From: Hymenoscyphus infarciens
Taxonomy: Eukaryota; Ascomycota; Leotiomycetes; Helotiales; Helotiaceae
Assembly: GCA_001414345.1 (NCBI GenBank)
Contig: LLCB01000112.1
Coordinates: forward strand, 104,017 to 168,016
Direction: 5' to 3'
DNA: 64,000 nt
The position numbers and the translations under genes were made by a program. A model generated the notes under the pieces. The model was not told the origin of the DNA and ran no database searches. It saw nothing but the letters and a program-made list of their open reading frames with translations. How positions within the stretch are numbered: position 1 is the first letter of the stretch; each line of letters starts with the position of its first letter. Below are positions 23,282-34,223 of this stretch, piece after piece.

Positions 23282-23559
23282 AGTCTAGAAGTTTGTAACA
23301 AAGATCTACACTCTCTAGAAGGAACTAAGTTATATCTACTCATTGCAGAGAATAACGCAAAATCCGAAGTCTGTGTAGCTTAAGAACGTATATGTGCTTT
23401 GGATATATCTGTATACAAGAAATAAAATATCACTTAATTGAGTGTTTAATTCATTCTTGGAAGAGGACGAACCTAAGAGACCAATGCAGGTTCTCGCATT
23501 CGAGACTCTAGAGACCTTCTCGTACATCAAATCACGACCGCATTACAATCTCTCATTAA

Positions 23560-24380
23560 TCACAGATCACATCGCCCGTCCTTACCCCATAGTTCTGAAG
23601 CAACAGGTTCCCTTGCTGGCATTTCTGGCATAGGATCATGATAGTTCCCAGTAGGAAGCTCATGGAAAACCCTACTATCACCGTATAATTGTGCTTTCTT
23701 CTCCTCCATATCATCCTTGGCCTTCATCCCTCCAACCCCACGCGCCTCTTGTGTTTTTTGTTTTTTCCTTCGTTGGACGAAGAAGAACAAGGCGACAAGA
23801 AAAAGAAGGGCTATTATTGGACCAATGACTGCTCCTGCTATCCATGCATGCTTCTTGCTAGCTTTCGGGGTATTGGATGGCGAAGGAAGATTCGTCCCAG
23901 TGATTTGTTGAATAGCGGGTGTTGTCCCAAGCGAACTAGGAGTAAAGTAAACCGTCGCCGTCGTCGTCTCAGTACGTAGCGAACTAAAACTCGTAATTTG
24001 GGATGTTATAACGGTTGCGTTCCAGAGGGATTGCGGTGTTTGAGTAGCACAAAAGTCGACGACGGGTTGGAACTCGGGCGAAACAAAGGTTTGCGTTGCA
24101 TTTTTGGAGGCATCGCCGTTGGCGGCTACACATTTTTGACAGCTCTGGTAGTCTATGTTGAAGGTCGAGTTGGCTGCACAGAGGGTGGAGGATTTCCCAT
24201 ACTTTTGCGCTTCGATGTAAGCGTTGTCTAAAATTATAATTACTACTAGCGACTTGGAGTTCGCTTCCTAGGAATTGAGAGGGGATACATACTGCATTGA
24301 GCAAAACAGACTGCCGGTACAACTGTTGAGTCTCTCTTCCATGATTGTGTAAATCGCGCTATATACTGAAGTAGTTGCAT
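23560..24380 (-). CDS. Cys-rich single-pass membrane protein (function unknown)
   Basis: A two-exon model (24380-24293 and 24227-23560, intron 65 nt with GTATGT donor and TTTTAG acceptor) gives 251 residues in phase. The ectodomain carries six Cys in the pattern PAVCFAQC, LCAANST, YQSCQKCV, VDFCATQ. A Ser/Thr-rich stalk follows, then one transmembrane segment (IAGAVIGPIIALLFLVALFF) and a basic-start cytoplasmic tail (QRRKKQK) ending with MPAREPVASELWG. This layout is common in fungal cell-surface proteins of unknown role and no enzymatic domain is visible. The predicted start has no good signal peptide, so an upstream exon may be missing. The inverted pseudogene at 22549-23281 is a paralogue. 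Confidence 0.68.
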
Positions 24381-24569
24381 GATAAACAGATGAAAGAGTA
24401 CACCGTTCAAAACAGCTGCGAAAAAGAGACTAATTCATGTTCTAGAAAACGGGGGAAATACAAACTACCCTAGAATATACTGAGCCTCACAAGTGCTAAT
24501 GGTTAAACAGATGCATATGTAAGTAAGATCCTCAAATAAACTGCAAGGTTTGGATTGGGGCGACTCGCT

Positions 24570-25470
24570 CCTGTAACCTCACTCCAAGGCGAAAAATTTA
24601 GATAGGTTGTCGCCAATCAGTTGTCGATGATTCCACTGACAATATTGGTGGCTCCAGGTTGACCAATCACCACTCAGCTGGCTGCAGCAAAGAAATCTGA
24701 GGAGGTTGGGGAAGAAAACCGACCTGCACATATAGGATGAAATTGGTCGGATAATTAGTCTGAATAGCAGAATGAAATCCTGACTGAGAAATCGCAGAGA
24801 ATGGCTCATTAATTCTCCAACCACTTTCACCTTCCGTGGCAAGTTTTGTCGGTACCTAGGTAGTCCAGACTCTTCTCAACCAAGTATGAGGGAAGGAGCA
24901 TTAGTGCAAGGGCCAGGACGAGAGTCGTTCCTTCCCCTACTAAACCACAACTCTCGTCGCAAACCATCTGGATCCGTAAGAAGAATTCTATGACAGAACA
25001 GAAAACAGAAGCTTAATTAAGTATATACTCTCGTAAAACATAATATCCAACTCTTACTTCAAAACACCCATCTGTATTTTACAACCGCAAAAGCCTCTTA
25101 AGTTATGAATTTTTGTGGAAGGCATGCTATTTAGTAGCTTTTTCGAAAGAAAGCCACAGAACCCTTCTCTTATAATCTCATAGTTCATAACTCCCTTTCC
25201 CTTCTCGTTATTATCATTAATCACACAACTTAGTAAATCCTACTACATAATCAGATGGTCTTGGAAACGCCATCATTTCCTTCAAAAACAAAACTTCAAA
25301 AATAGCTTTCTCTGAGGATAAGCATACCGTAATACTTGACCTTCTGAAATTTCTCCTCATCCTCACACTCGTCTTGTCTCGCGCCTTCCCAGTGCTGTAG
25401 ACGTTATTTCATAACAATTTAACGAAGACAGCCAGTTCTCAAAACCTTTCACAACTGTCAAACTCGAGTA
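24570..25470 (+). repeat. Tandem segmental duplication, unit A
   Basis: Shares ordered blocks with unit B about 0.7-1.0 kb downstream: TCGCCAATCAGTTGTCGA plus GATTCCAC at 24610, GGTGGCTC, GAGGAGGTTGG, TTAATTCTCC, AGAAGCTTAATTAA at about 25008, CTTGTCT, and CTGTAGAC at about 25394. Spacing differs by indels, so the copies are diverged. Confidence 0.72.
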
Positions 25471-25489
25471 TTGGCAACCAGTAGACACG

Positions 25490-26275
25490 GTAGAAACGTG
25501 TCGCCAACAAAATACTACTCTCGGGCGTCGTGGCCTCATATCTTGGATGGCGAAATTGTTTCGATAGGATATCGCCAATCAGTTGTCGAGGATTCCACAG
25601 ACAATTGGTGGCTCTCGTTTAACCACTCAGCTACTGCATGGTTAGCCACCAATGCACCTCCTCTATCTTAGTCCCGTTCGAGGAGGTTGGAGAAGAGAGG
25701 TTGGTTACACTGTCAAAATCGACATCCACAAGGAACTCGATTGGTTAATTAATTCTCCGACCACTGTATGTGGGAAAGAGCGAGGTCAATGGCAGGAGCG
25801 AGCAACTCAACCTTGACCCTCACTAAGGTAGGTCGGTAGAACCCGTCACCACAGTCCGCAAGAAGAAAGAACGAGAAAATAGAAAGCTTAATTAAAATAG
25901 AAGAATAATCTTACTTTAACCGCAAAGGACGGCTCCAAGCCACCTCACCACATATACAAACCAAACTATCCTGAAAACACCGTCTCGCCTTCTCTCAAAA
26001 CCATGAGTTCAACTATACCTTTCAAAATACCAAAATACTGCAATCCTCAACCTCTTGAAGTTTGTCCTCAAACTCATACTTGTCTAGTCTTACCCCTACC
26101 TACCCAGCCCTGTAGACTTATTCTTCAACACAACAAGTCTCACGAAGCCAAATTCTCGTCAGTCGTCACTGTCAAACTCAATAAAAATATCGACAGTTAC
26201 AAGGAAATTCGACAGCAAGAAGATGAACAAGCACCAAATCGATCTCCCCTCCCAACTAAGCACCTAGAGCTCTAA
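25490..26275 (+). repeat. Tandem segmental duplication, unit B
   Basis: Second copy: TCGCCAATCAGTTGTCGA plus GATTCCAC at 25573, GGTGGCTC, GAGGAGGTTGG, TTAATTCTCC, GAAAGCTTAATTAA at about 25884, CTTGTCT, CTGTAGAC at about 26112, and a CTGTCAAACTC block at the end. Unit B has a 90-codon frame (26003-26275) starting MSSTIPFKIPKYCN. The equivalent part of unit A has stops, so coding potential is doubtful. Confidence 0.72.
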
Positions 26276-27000
26276 TATCAGCTAATTTCGAAATCTCAGT
26301 CCTTTTGATTGCACAAAGAATCACACATACACGTTGCACCCACCTATCAACGAACAGTCCTGGGACCTTCCGAATACCCTACCCTTCACGCCTTCAAAAA
26401 GGACACTGTTCGCTCCAGAAAACCAGGATTACCGCGTAAATATATATATTCTCTGGATTTGATGCTCATCATTCTTAGTCTTGATCAGTCGTGGCTCACT
26501 TGGAAGAAGCGTCCATTGGGTTCCCTTGTAAAGGTAGATCTCTCAAAGTCCTCTCGGGTGAACTCTCCAGCAACATCATGAATGAACGTGCCCACATTTT
26601 GCCAACAAACATCAAGAACTGTGGCAGGTCTTCCATGTAGTAGATCAGAAGGATGATTATCTAATCCTCCATGAATTACCATATCCAACCCTCACGAAAC
26701 ACCCTCGCTCCCCCAAACCGCAAAAAAACCCAATCATTCAATTCATAGAAAACATATCATTCGGCATTCCATCGTACTTAAGTTAATTGCATTATTCCAG
26801 AAGAAAAAGCAACTGAGCCATCAGAAAAGCGCAAGCCAGGTCATCAAGGAGCCTTTTCCCAGCTCCAGCTTCAACCCGGAGAAAAAGAACACCCATGCCA
26901 AATGCACAAAAGGCACCCGCTCCAAGAAATGCAGAATCAGACAACAAAAGACCGTTCCAATCCACCACGCCTTCATCTCATCATTCCCAAAATAGGAGCA

Positions 27001-29243
27001 TCAACGTCCAGGAGGCGGCGGTCTAGGACCAACAATCTGCCGTCTCCCACTCCCAATACCCTGGGTACCCCGATTCTGACCATCACCCCCCGTATACCCA
27101 GTCCACTGATTAACATCCCACTTGCCTCCAATTCCACCTCCGATTCCATCAACCCCTGCCCCAGTCGGAACCTTAGCCTTAATCTCCTTCTGCGACTCCT
27201 CCCATTCCTGCTGCCGTTGACGTTCCATCTCCATCTCTCTCTCTAACAAAGATTTCGATGCCCATCCCCCAGCTTTAGTCTTCTGTTGAGATGCCACACG
27301 ACGACGCTCTTCGGCGTCTCGTTCAGCTGTGCTGTCGAAATTACCGAGCTCGTTGGAGTAGGTGGTCTGAGGGCGGGCTTGTTGGGGTGCGGGGTTGGAG
27401 GATAGGTAGCGCTCTGTGCGGTTTTGGGATGAGGTTTTTGGGTTGGGGGTAGGTGGTTGTGGTTTGGGAGTTGATGGTTTTGATAAGGAGGCGTATTTTG
27501 ATGGGTCTGGAAGTGGTCTTGAGCCTGTGTTGTTTTTTACTACACGTGGTGCTGGTTCGGGGAGTGGTCTTGAGCCGGAATGATGCTTCGCTACTCGTGG
27601 TGTAGGTTCTGGAAGAGGTCTCGACCCTGAATTGTGCTTTGCTACACGAGGCGGAAGTGTTGGTTCTGGTAGAGGACGTGGTGATTTTGATAGAGGAGGG
27701 CTTTGGTGTTCACTTCCCTGAGACGAAGACCACTGTTTCCGAAGGTACTCGCGTTCATTTTTTCGCCATTCTTCGTCGCCGTTTTTATGCGACTGGGGAG
27801 GTCGGCTTCGGGATTGCGCTCGTGGTCTGGTGACTTCCTCCTTCATCCGATTTGAGAAATCATGCTCTTCGATTTCTTCGCGACTTTCCTCGTGACTCCT
27901 CTGACTTCTCTGGGCTATCTTTGCCTGTCGCTCGTTCTCGTATTGGCGTTCTCTTTCCCGTGCTTGTTCCAATTGTCTCTCCAGATCCTTAATCCGATCG
28001 CTCTCAGATCCATTGTTTTGGGTGTTTTCTGCCTGGTATTGACTTAAATATTGACCTCGTAATCTGGCATCGCTATTTCCTCGAGCTCGTTTCCGTTCTG
28101 CCTGCATTCTTGCATCGGCTTCTTCCTCTTCCTTTTGACGCCTCTCCTCTTCTATCCGCCATCTCTGTTCTTCTTCCTCCCATCTCCGCTTTTCTTCTGC
28201 GGCTTTTTGTCTTTCCTGTTCCCGCAATTCCTTCGCCTCGTCAGCCCATCTCGCTTCTTCTGCTATTCGTGCTCTCTCCTCCTCAGCGGCTTGTTCCTCC
28301 ATTCTTCTTCTCTCCTCTTCCTCTGCTTCTTGCTTTAATCGCTGCACCTCCGCCTCCCTTTCCTTTCGCAGCTTGATTTTCTCTGCCATATTTGGAACAT
28401 GTGGACCAGCACTTGTAATTTGTCGTCTTCCTCCAAATGATACCCCTAGATTCCCCTGACTTGCACCTCCCATATAACCATATTGTGCGATATTCCACGC
28501 GGGGGATGTCGCCCCTTCGTCGGCCTTTTTACTCCAACTGCTAACCCCGCCGGGTGACATGGGCGTGCCACCATTTTTCGTAGGACTCCATCGACCACCA
28601 TTCGAATCGCCGGTTTTGCTCGAGGTCAAGGGGGGTGCCGCTCTCGATGTTGGGTTGTAAGCGGAAGATGAGTTGCTAGTGTTGGAGTTTCCCCTCGGTC
28701 TGCCATAACTTCCACCACCAACTGCGCCTGTTGCTTGAGGACTCATAACACCACCGCGGGACTTTCCACCGATTGGACTTGGGAAATGATTAGGCGCAAT
28801 GCGATGCGCTGCTCTGCCGAATGAGCCCAAGCATTGTAAAACTTGCGCGGGGTCCTTCGATTCGTAGAGGTCGACTGTGAGGAAAATATCGTGCGATTGG
28901 AGGTTGAAGGGGGGTTTCTGACATGCTTGAAGGAATAGGGAGATGTTCTCCATCTGTACAAAAGGCATTACAGCCCTTGCTTTGAATCGTAGAGTGTTTG
29001 GTACAGCTAAATTGACGAGTCTAAGAGAATAAACTGTCAGCAGGTGGTAGAGAAAGGTTACACTATGGAAACATACTTGCAAAGAGCGACTCCATCTTTC
29101 AGACTGTCGAGGAGATCTCCCGGCGCCAACCGTTCTCCCAAGGATTCCTCGATAAAAGAACGTACTTCATTTGCCGCTTGGGGGGTGTATCGATCCAGGC
29201 GCAGTTTGCGCATATCTTTGTCGAGGGAAGTAACTGAAGCCAT
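27001..29243 (-). CDS. Calponin-homology domain protein with long coiled-coil tail
   Basis: Two exons (29243-29077 and 29020-27001; 56-nt intron with GTATGT donor and TTAG acceptor) join in phase to 728 residues. The first 150 or so form a type-3 calponin-homology (CH) domain as in transgelin and yeast Scp1: RSFIEESLGERL, LLDSLKDGVALCK (split by the intron), PFVQMENISLFLQAC, DIFLTVDLYESKDPAQVLQCLGSFGR. A Ser/Gly-rich linker follows, then a strongly charged Glu/Arg/Gln segment (about residues 245-470) typical of a long helix or coiled coil. A Pro-rich region with repeated SRPLPEP motifs comes next, and the end is PRPPPPGR. Likely role (inference): actin-associated crosslinking or scaffolding in the cytoplasm. 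I chose the inner ATG (MASVTSLDKD) over one 18 codons upstream because it starts directly before the family's N-terminal helix. Confidence 0.9.
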
Positions 29244-30138
29244 GATTGTGATATTATGGTGTAACGGCCTCGAGATGGCTAAAGAATATGGCAATTTGAG
29301 GTTCTTGCATTGATGCCCGAGATTCCTTCAAGCGTTGTCACGGCCCCACAAATGATGCCTAGATTATTTGTGCCTCAACTTTGAGGAGTCCATGTGCAGG
29401 TGGCTTGAGTGGAGATTCCAGTCACAAACGTGACCTGTAGCTATTCACTCTTTCTTTTCGCTAGTTCTGGAGCTTCATGGACTGATATATTTAGAAATTC
29501 TTGGAGTGTAGAATAAGCTCTATTTTCCAACAGAACTTCAACTAGCCAAGGTGGAGTCACATGACCAATATAAGAGATTTCGGGTCGGGTGTGACATATA
29601 ACGCCCGCCATTCTTATTGGTTCAAGTGTCAGCCAATAAGAGTGCAAAGATCTGAGACACTTGATCACGTGTGGCTCAGCAAGGTTACTTCCCCGCTTGT
29701 CTCGCGACGATTTTCGCTCCTGCCGCTCGGATAAAAAGACAGGGTTGATTGCATCAACGCTAGCCGTATTGGGAAGAGATGGGTGTTGCCTCAGGATGGA
29801 TCGCATCGCGCAGACTCGCGGTTGCCCGGTAATCCAACCAATGTCTTTCCCGAGCGAGCCTTTCATCTTCTACTTAGAGAGCGTCCATCGACCTTTCGGC
29901 TTCTTCTCCCTCCCACACCTTCTTCTCTGACTTTTTGAGCCTCCCCTCCATCCTTCCCACCGCCATTCCATTCTCTTGCGCACCGTCTCCATCTCCACCT
30001 GCCATCCTCCAACCTACACCTGAACATCTATCCAACTCCATCTACCTCCGTCCCTTTCAATCGTTATCAGCTTCAACTTACTCACTCGTTACTCGTACCC
30101 ATCTCTCATAAGCCTCATCTCTACCACTCACAGTCACC
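29244..30138. promoter_or_regulatory. Divergent intergenic region with E-box and CCAAT-type sites
   Basis: This lies between the head-to-head CH-domain gene (minus) and the gene at 30139 (plus), so it must hold both promoters. Visible elements are a CACGTG palindrome at about 29664, ATTGG/CCAAT boxes near 29618, 29630 and 29835, and a CT-rich, ATG-poor leader at 29880-30138. The long minus-strand frame 29441-29866 overlaps these elements and is not taken as a gene. Confidence 0.5.
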
Positions 30139-31152
30139 ATGTACGACCAATCATACATGTCGTCCTCACCTCTTCTAGTTCTCTCGGCGCAACATCCTCA
30201 AAATTCATTCATGGACCACAACCCTTTGTCATACACCTCACCTTTCGCCAAGGGCAGCAATCCACAAACACCATCCTCTGCCTGGTCCAACCGTACTCCA
30301 TACAAGAACGTCCCATCAAGCGCAGGAAGAAAACGTTCACGCGACGAGGCTGCCGATAACCTGGCTGAAGATGAATACTTCCCCATCCAAGCTATAACCC
30401 CAAAAGCCGAACCTGAGAACGAAGATGAGTGGGTTTATGGCGAAGGCATGACATTGATCAGACCTGACCGAGGTGGCATTGCCATTGAGGCATCCTCGCA
30501 AACGGGTACCTGGGCGGAAGAAAAAGCTGAACAAGAAAAGGCACAAGCGGAAGGACAGGCAAAGTTACTCTCATCAAGTCCAGAGAGACCCATCATACGC
30601 GCCGCCAAAAGTCAAAGGCTCGATTGCACCGCTACGCCATATATCACAGAAGATTTGATGCAAAACGGAGCTCTCATGACCCCTTCAGCACCTTCACCCG
30701 AGAGAACAGGATTCACCGAGCCTACGATTGACGACTTTACACGGCATCTCGGGATTGGATGGTCACGAATCAGCAACGATGAACACATACAAGCCGCCGC
30801 GAAAGGATGGAGTCGCTTCATTGAAAATCATTTCCCCGTCACCAACGCCAAAATCGCTCTTCAAAGCAAAGGTCTGGCCAGTTATCTCGTCGAAGCAAAT
30901 GAAGGATACTTTTTGTTCGACGAAGCTCTGAAGCAAGGTCGACTGGTAAGTACTAATTTGGAAACCGTGTGGGCTAACCTTCAGAATCCCGTACCCATCT
31001 TCGATGGTGAAATGGTCATGGAAGCCGGTGCGACACCCAAGCTCGTCGGAGCATCCGTCGTCAACGAAGCGCCAATGGAAGAAGTTGACGTCGCTATTAA
31101 CGGAGAACAGCATCTGGACCAAGGTATTGAGGTTGAGATGGATCTGAGTTGA
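30139..31152 (+). CDS. Conserved-looking fungal protein of unknown function
   Basis: An open frame of 337 codons follows a CT-rich leader and an ACC-ATG start. The N-terminal half is polar and disordered, with a basic stretch GRKRSRDEA that could be a nuclear signal. The C-terminal half looks folded: DDFTRHLGIGWSRIS, QAAAKGWSRFIENHF, KGLASYLVEANEGYFLF, DEALKQGRLV. I recognise no named domain; a nuclear or regulatory role is a guess. A 39-nt in-frame segment (30946-30984) has intron-like ends (GTAAGT, internal CTAAC, CAG). Spliced, the protein would be 13 residues shorter, but 39 nt is below the usual fungal intron length, so I keep it as coding. Confidence 0.8.
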   Translation: MYDQSYMSSSPLLVLSAQHPQNSFMDHNPLSYTSPFAKGSNPQTPSSAWSNRTPYKNVPSSAGRKRSRDEAADNLAEDEYFPIQAITPKAEPENEDEWVYGEGMTLIRPDRGGIAIEASSQTGTWAEEKAEQEKAQAEGQAKLLSSSPERPIIRAAKSQRLDCTATPYITEDLMQNGALMTPSAPSPERTGFTEPTIDDFTRHLGIGWSRISNDEHIQAAAKGWSRFIENHFPVTNAKIALQSKGLASYLVEANEGYFLFDEALKQGRLVSTNLETVWANLQNPVPIFDGEMVMEAGATPKLVGASVVNEAPMEEVDVAINGEQHLDQGIEVEMDLS

Positions 31153-32687
31153 GCTTTTGGAGGTTTAAAAGAGGTTTTTATTTCAACGGAGTTTGCGTTT
31201 ATTTGCTTGGGTTGGGGGATTGCCTTGGATCGGCTGGGGATTAGGGGAATCAATCATGACTGAGGAGGTTGCCTCACATATGTACATTAGGACAAGGTCA
31301 TCAAGCGGGTTGGCAAAGGATTGCCTCCAGCGTTTACTGGCTTCAACAGAAGCTACAATTACAAAATATCACGATATCAACCGGAACCTCCTTCTCCTTC
31401 CTGTAGACGACTAGGCAGCTAGAGAGATTGCACGAGGACAAGCCTCCAAACTTCTAGAAGCGTGACTCTAAACGAGTCGTTCAGTGAAATGGCAAGGTTT
31501 CCCCAAGACCCTGTAGTTGCTTCCGGGGATTGATTCGGGAAAAGTAATGATTGGTTATCCCTTTGTGCCGCACTTAATGCAAGGTTTATGAAGAGGGTTA
31601 GAGTCTTCACAAAGAACGGTTATTGGCGGAGTTGGGTTGGCTCTCCTTCTCCTCGGCAGAAGTCCTGCTGAAAGCGGCGGCGCACTTGGACTGGCCAACA
31701 ACTTCCGTTTTCTAACCGACCCAGTCTCACGATGGCTTGTGGTGCTTATTTGCCGACCAAGAGCCTGTTTGCGTCTTTTATTCGTCGGTTTCAACGAGGG
31801 GTGGCTGGCTCGGAATCCCTGATTTTTCTTTCCAGCTCTGCGGAGGACCTCTGACATCTCAGGGATTGGATGAGCGATTTCGGAAGTTCTTCTGGGTGCA
31901 GTGCAGTGCGGTGCAGCAGCTCAGCGCAGTGCAGCTCCAAGCTACCCAGGTGAGCAAGTGAGCAAGAGAGAGTGGTTTTGGATCGCCACTCCGCGAGCAG
32001 AAGAAGCCTGTGCGTGCGTGAAGGGTGAGCGTGATCGCGATTTTCACCGATGGGACCTGGGCTGGGGACCTACTACCTAGTACGAGTAGGTAAGGAGAAG
32101 TGGTACGTGGTACGAGATTTCCCTTCATCGAGTTTCTTCTCTGTCCTCTCTTTTATTTGTGTTTCCATTGTGTTGCCATTCTTTTTTGTGAACTGCGACG
32201 TGACCGCAGCAACTGCTTATCACGCCCCTCGCTTTTTTCCAACTCTACGCCCCCGGGGTCTTGGAGACATTGTAGGGCGACTGCAGAACGCGAAGGGAAG
32301 CCTTGACAAGGCCGAGGGCTGTGCGGCGACAATTTAAAGAAAGGAAGAAGGATCGAAGTTGCGCTGTGCGTAACGAAGGGTGACACGAAGAAGAAGGTCG
32401 GCCATCTATTTACCATCGGACGATATACAAACCTTCCCCACGACCGCGGTTTATGTACGACGATGAGATGTTGACTGGTGAACCACTTTTTCTCTATCTT
32501 GTTTACTTACTTTGTACCAACAAATATCTCGATCTTCAACCATATTTTTCCTGACTCCTTGGGTCAATATGTTGCATTACTCCAGATCTCGAGAATAATC
32601 GCATGTCGCCAATTACTGCATAGCTAACTTGGGGGAACAGGAGGGAATACTGTACATGAATCGAATTGTTAATCGCATCCACCAATA
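31153..32687. other. Intergenic region, no gene seen
   Basis: Short frames on both strands overlap each other and lack family features. One at 31555-31857 (minus, 100 codons) is Arg/Lys-rich with a single CxxC (CIKCGT) and was not accepted. The final part is presumably promoter and leader of the BTB-like gene. A GCAGTGC-type short repeat occurs near 31900-31940. Confidence 0.5.
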
Positions 32688-34223
32688 ATGGTTTCGCAGA
32701 TGGAACTCGAGCCATCTAATGCCGTGGCCAGGCGGGGTCCCTCGTCAGTCGCGAGTTCATCCAGGCATCGCAGAGGAAGGCGACAAGGAGCAGGCTATGT
32801 TTCCAATGAATTTCCCGAGTTCTCACATACAGGTGATGTAGAGATATTGGTGAAAGCTGGCTCAAGAACGAATCGCTATTTATTACATCGCCTTATCCTC
32901 ACACAGTGCTCGGGCTTTTTCGAAGCAAGCACAAGCCAGGAATGGTCGCGCGCAGAGGAAATAGGAGGGGAGTTGGCGCGCATTGGAGAGGATTCCGACA
33001 GTGGAGCTGCGAGGAACAACAGAGAGGTCAAGAAGAGATGGAGATACGAGTTGGACACCGGAGTCGGGAACGATGACATTCCAATGCTGGTGCAAAAGGA
33101 GAATACATCCATCTCCCTATTCGGCGCAAACGATGGCAAACCACCACCAGTTCGCAACAAACCTCCCACCTCGAACCCCTCCTTCTTCCGCTCCGTCGCA
33201 AACCTCTCGCTCCCTTCCTCACACGCGCCACCCCTTCCGATATCACAGGAAGACCAAGACCTCCTCACGGATTACGATAACCTCTTTCGAATATTCTATA
33301 ATCATCCCCCGGCACTCGATGCGGTCGATATCGCGGCTGCGTATCTACAATGCAAATCCCTCCTCACACTCGCAGATCTATACGATGCCTTGGGCGTCGT
33401 AGGCCCGCGAATCGACCATCACCTCTTACAATTCCAATCCCGACTCTGGAAACAAATCGCCAAGTACCCCTCCTCATATCTCCGCCTCGGATATCTCGCG
33501 CAATCGAAGACCATCTTTCAGGAAGCGCTCATCCACGTTGTCGGGACCTGGCCCCAAGGCGAGCGACATATTAGAAGTCAACTCCCGGATACAGTGCTTG
33601 AAATCATCGAGGACAAGGTGGAGGATTTGGCAGATATGGTGGGGAAGATTGAGGGGAGACTTTTCAGGTTGAATCTCACCACTAATCGGGGGGAACGGGT
33701 GACGCCGTATAATTCTTATTTGGATTGGCTCGTTGTATCTCTCTTCCGATCCTGGCTTGCAGATGCTACTTCTCCCCCTCCTCCCCCTCCTCCGCCATCA
33801 ATACTTCGCCCTCCACGCTCAAGTCACAGTCATGGTCACTCGAGACATAATACCTCAACCTCGATCTCAACCTCGACGCAAATACAACCCTACACCTCCC
33901 CCACCGCCTCAGCATCACACCCCCGTTCTCACAACTCTCCAGTGGCTTCCAACCCCACCATCGGACGTACATTCCGCACTATTGGGAGTAGTCCTAGTAC
34001 GTATTTAGGACACGATGAGTGTAAGAAGTTCCTCAAATTACACCCGGAGTTGTACTCGCGCGATAATATGAAGAAGTTTGAGCGCAGGATGGAGGAGGTT
34101 CGGGGGTTGGCTAGGGAGGTTGTAAGGCCGCTTATGAGGAGTTCGCTGCTTGGGGCCGCTGAGGGGGTGGGGTATTTGACTTGCACGCGGGTTGAGGAGA
34201 GGGATTTCGTGTGGTTGGAATGA
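32688..34223 (+). CDS. BTB/POZ-like domain protein
   Basis: A single 511-codon frame. Residues about 45-90 look like the start of a BTB/POZ fold (HTGDVEILVKAG, YLLHRLILTQCSGFFEAS). After an insert of about 100 polar residues the fold appears to resume (about 185-240: YDNLFRIFYNHP, AVDIAAAYLQCKSLLTLADLYDAL). Helical segments follow (KYPSSYLRLGYLAQSKTIFQEAL, PDTVLEIIEDKVEDL). The last third is a Pro/Ser/His-rich linker with eight consecutive Pro, followed by a charged helix (MKKFERRMEEVRGLAREV). Fungal BTB proteins of this kind commonly act as adaptors or chromatin-linked factors, but the partner is not deducible. The second in-frame ATG, four codons on, is an equally possible start. Confidence 0.78.
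   Translation: MVSQMELEPSNAVARRGPSSVASSSRHRRGRRQGAGYVSNEFPEFSHTGDVEILVKAGSRTNRYLLHRLILTQCSGFFEASTSQEWSRAEEIGGELARIGEDSDSGAARNNREVKKRWRYELDTGVGNDDIPMLVQKENTSISLFGANDGKPPPVRNKPPTSNPSFFRSVANLSLPSSHAPPLPISQEDQDLLTDYDNLFRIFYNHPPALDAVDIAAAYLQCKSLLTLADLYDALGVVGPRIDHHLLQFQSRLWKQIAKYPSSYLRLGYLAQSKTIFQEALIHVVGTWPQGERHIRSQLPDTVLEIIEDKVEDLADMVGKIEGRLFRLNLTTNRGERVTPYNSYLDWLVVSLFRSWLADATSPPPPPPPPSILRPPRSSHSHGHSRHNTSTSISTSTQIQPYTSPTASASHPRSHNSPVASNPTIGRTFRTIGSSPSTYLGHDECKKFLKLHPELYSRDNMKKFERRMEEVRGLAREVVRPLMRSSLLGAAEGVGYLTCTRVEERDFVWLE

Larger units (their letters stand above)
24381..27000. other. Non-coding or unrecognised region containing a tandem segmental duplication
   Basis: No gene could be supported. 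The main structure is a direct duplication of roughly 0.9 kb (24570-25470 and 25490-26275). A 90-codon frame at 26003-26275 and another at 26309-26581 have no recognisable domain. The minus-strand frame at 26485-26688 has no family I can name and no start context. Confidence 0.5.

Noticed and set aside
29441..29866. 141-codon minus-strand frame between two divergent genes
   Set aside because: Overlaps both promoters including a CACGTG site, no recognisable domain, composition not protein-like.
31555..31857. Basic 100-codon minus frame ending in CIKCGTKG, considered as a mitochondrial ribosomal protein
   Set aside because: Only one CxxC pair, no matching domain length or partner motif; the opposite strand is equally open.
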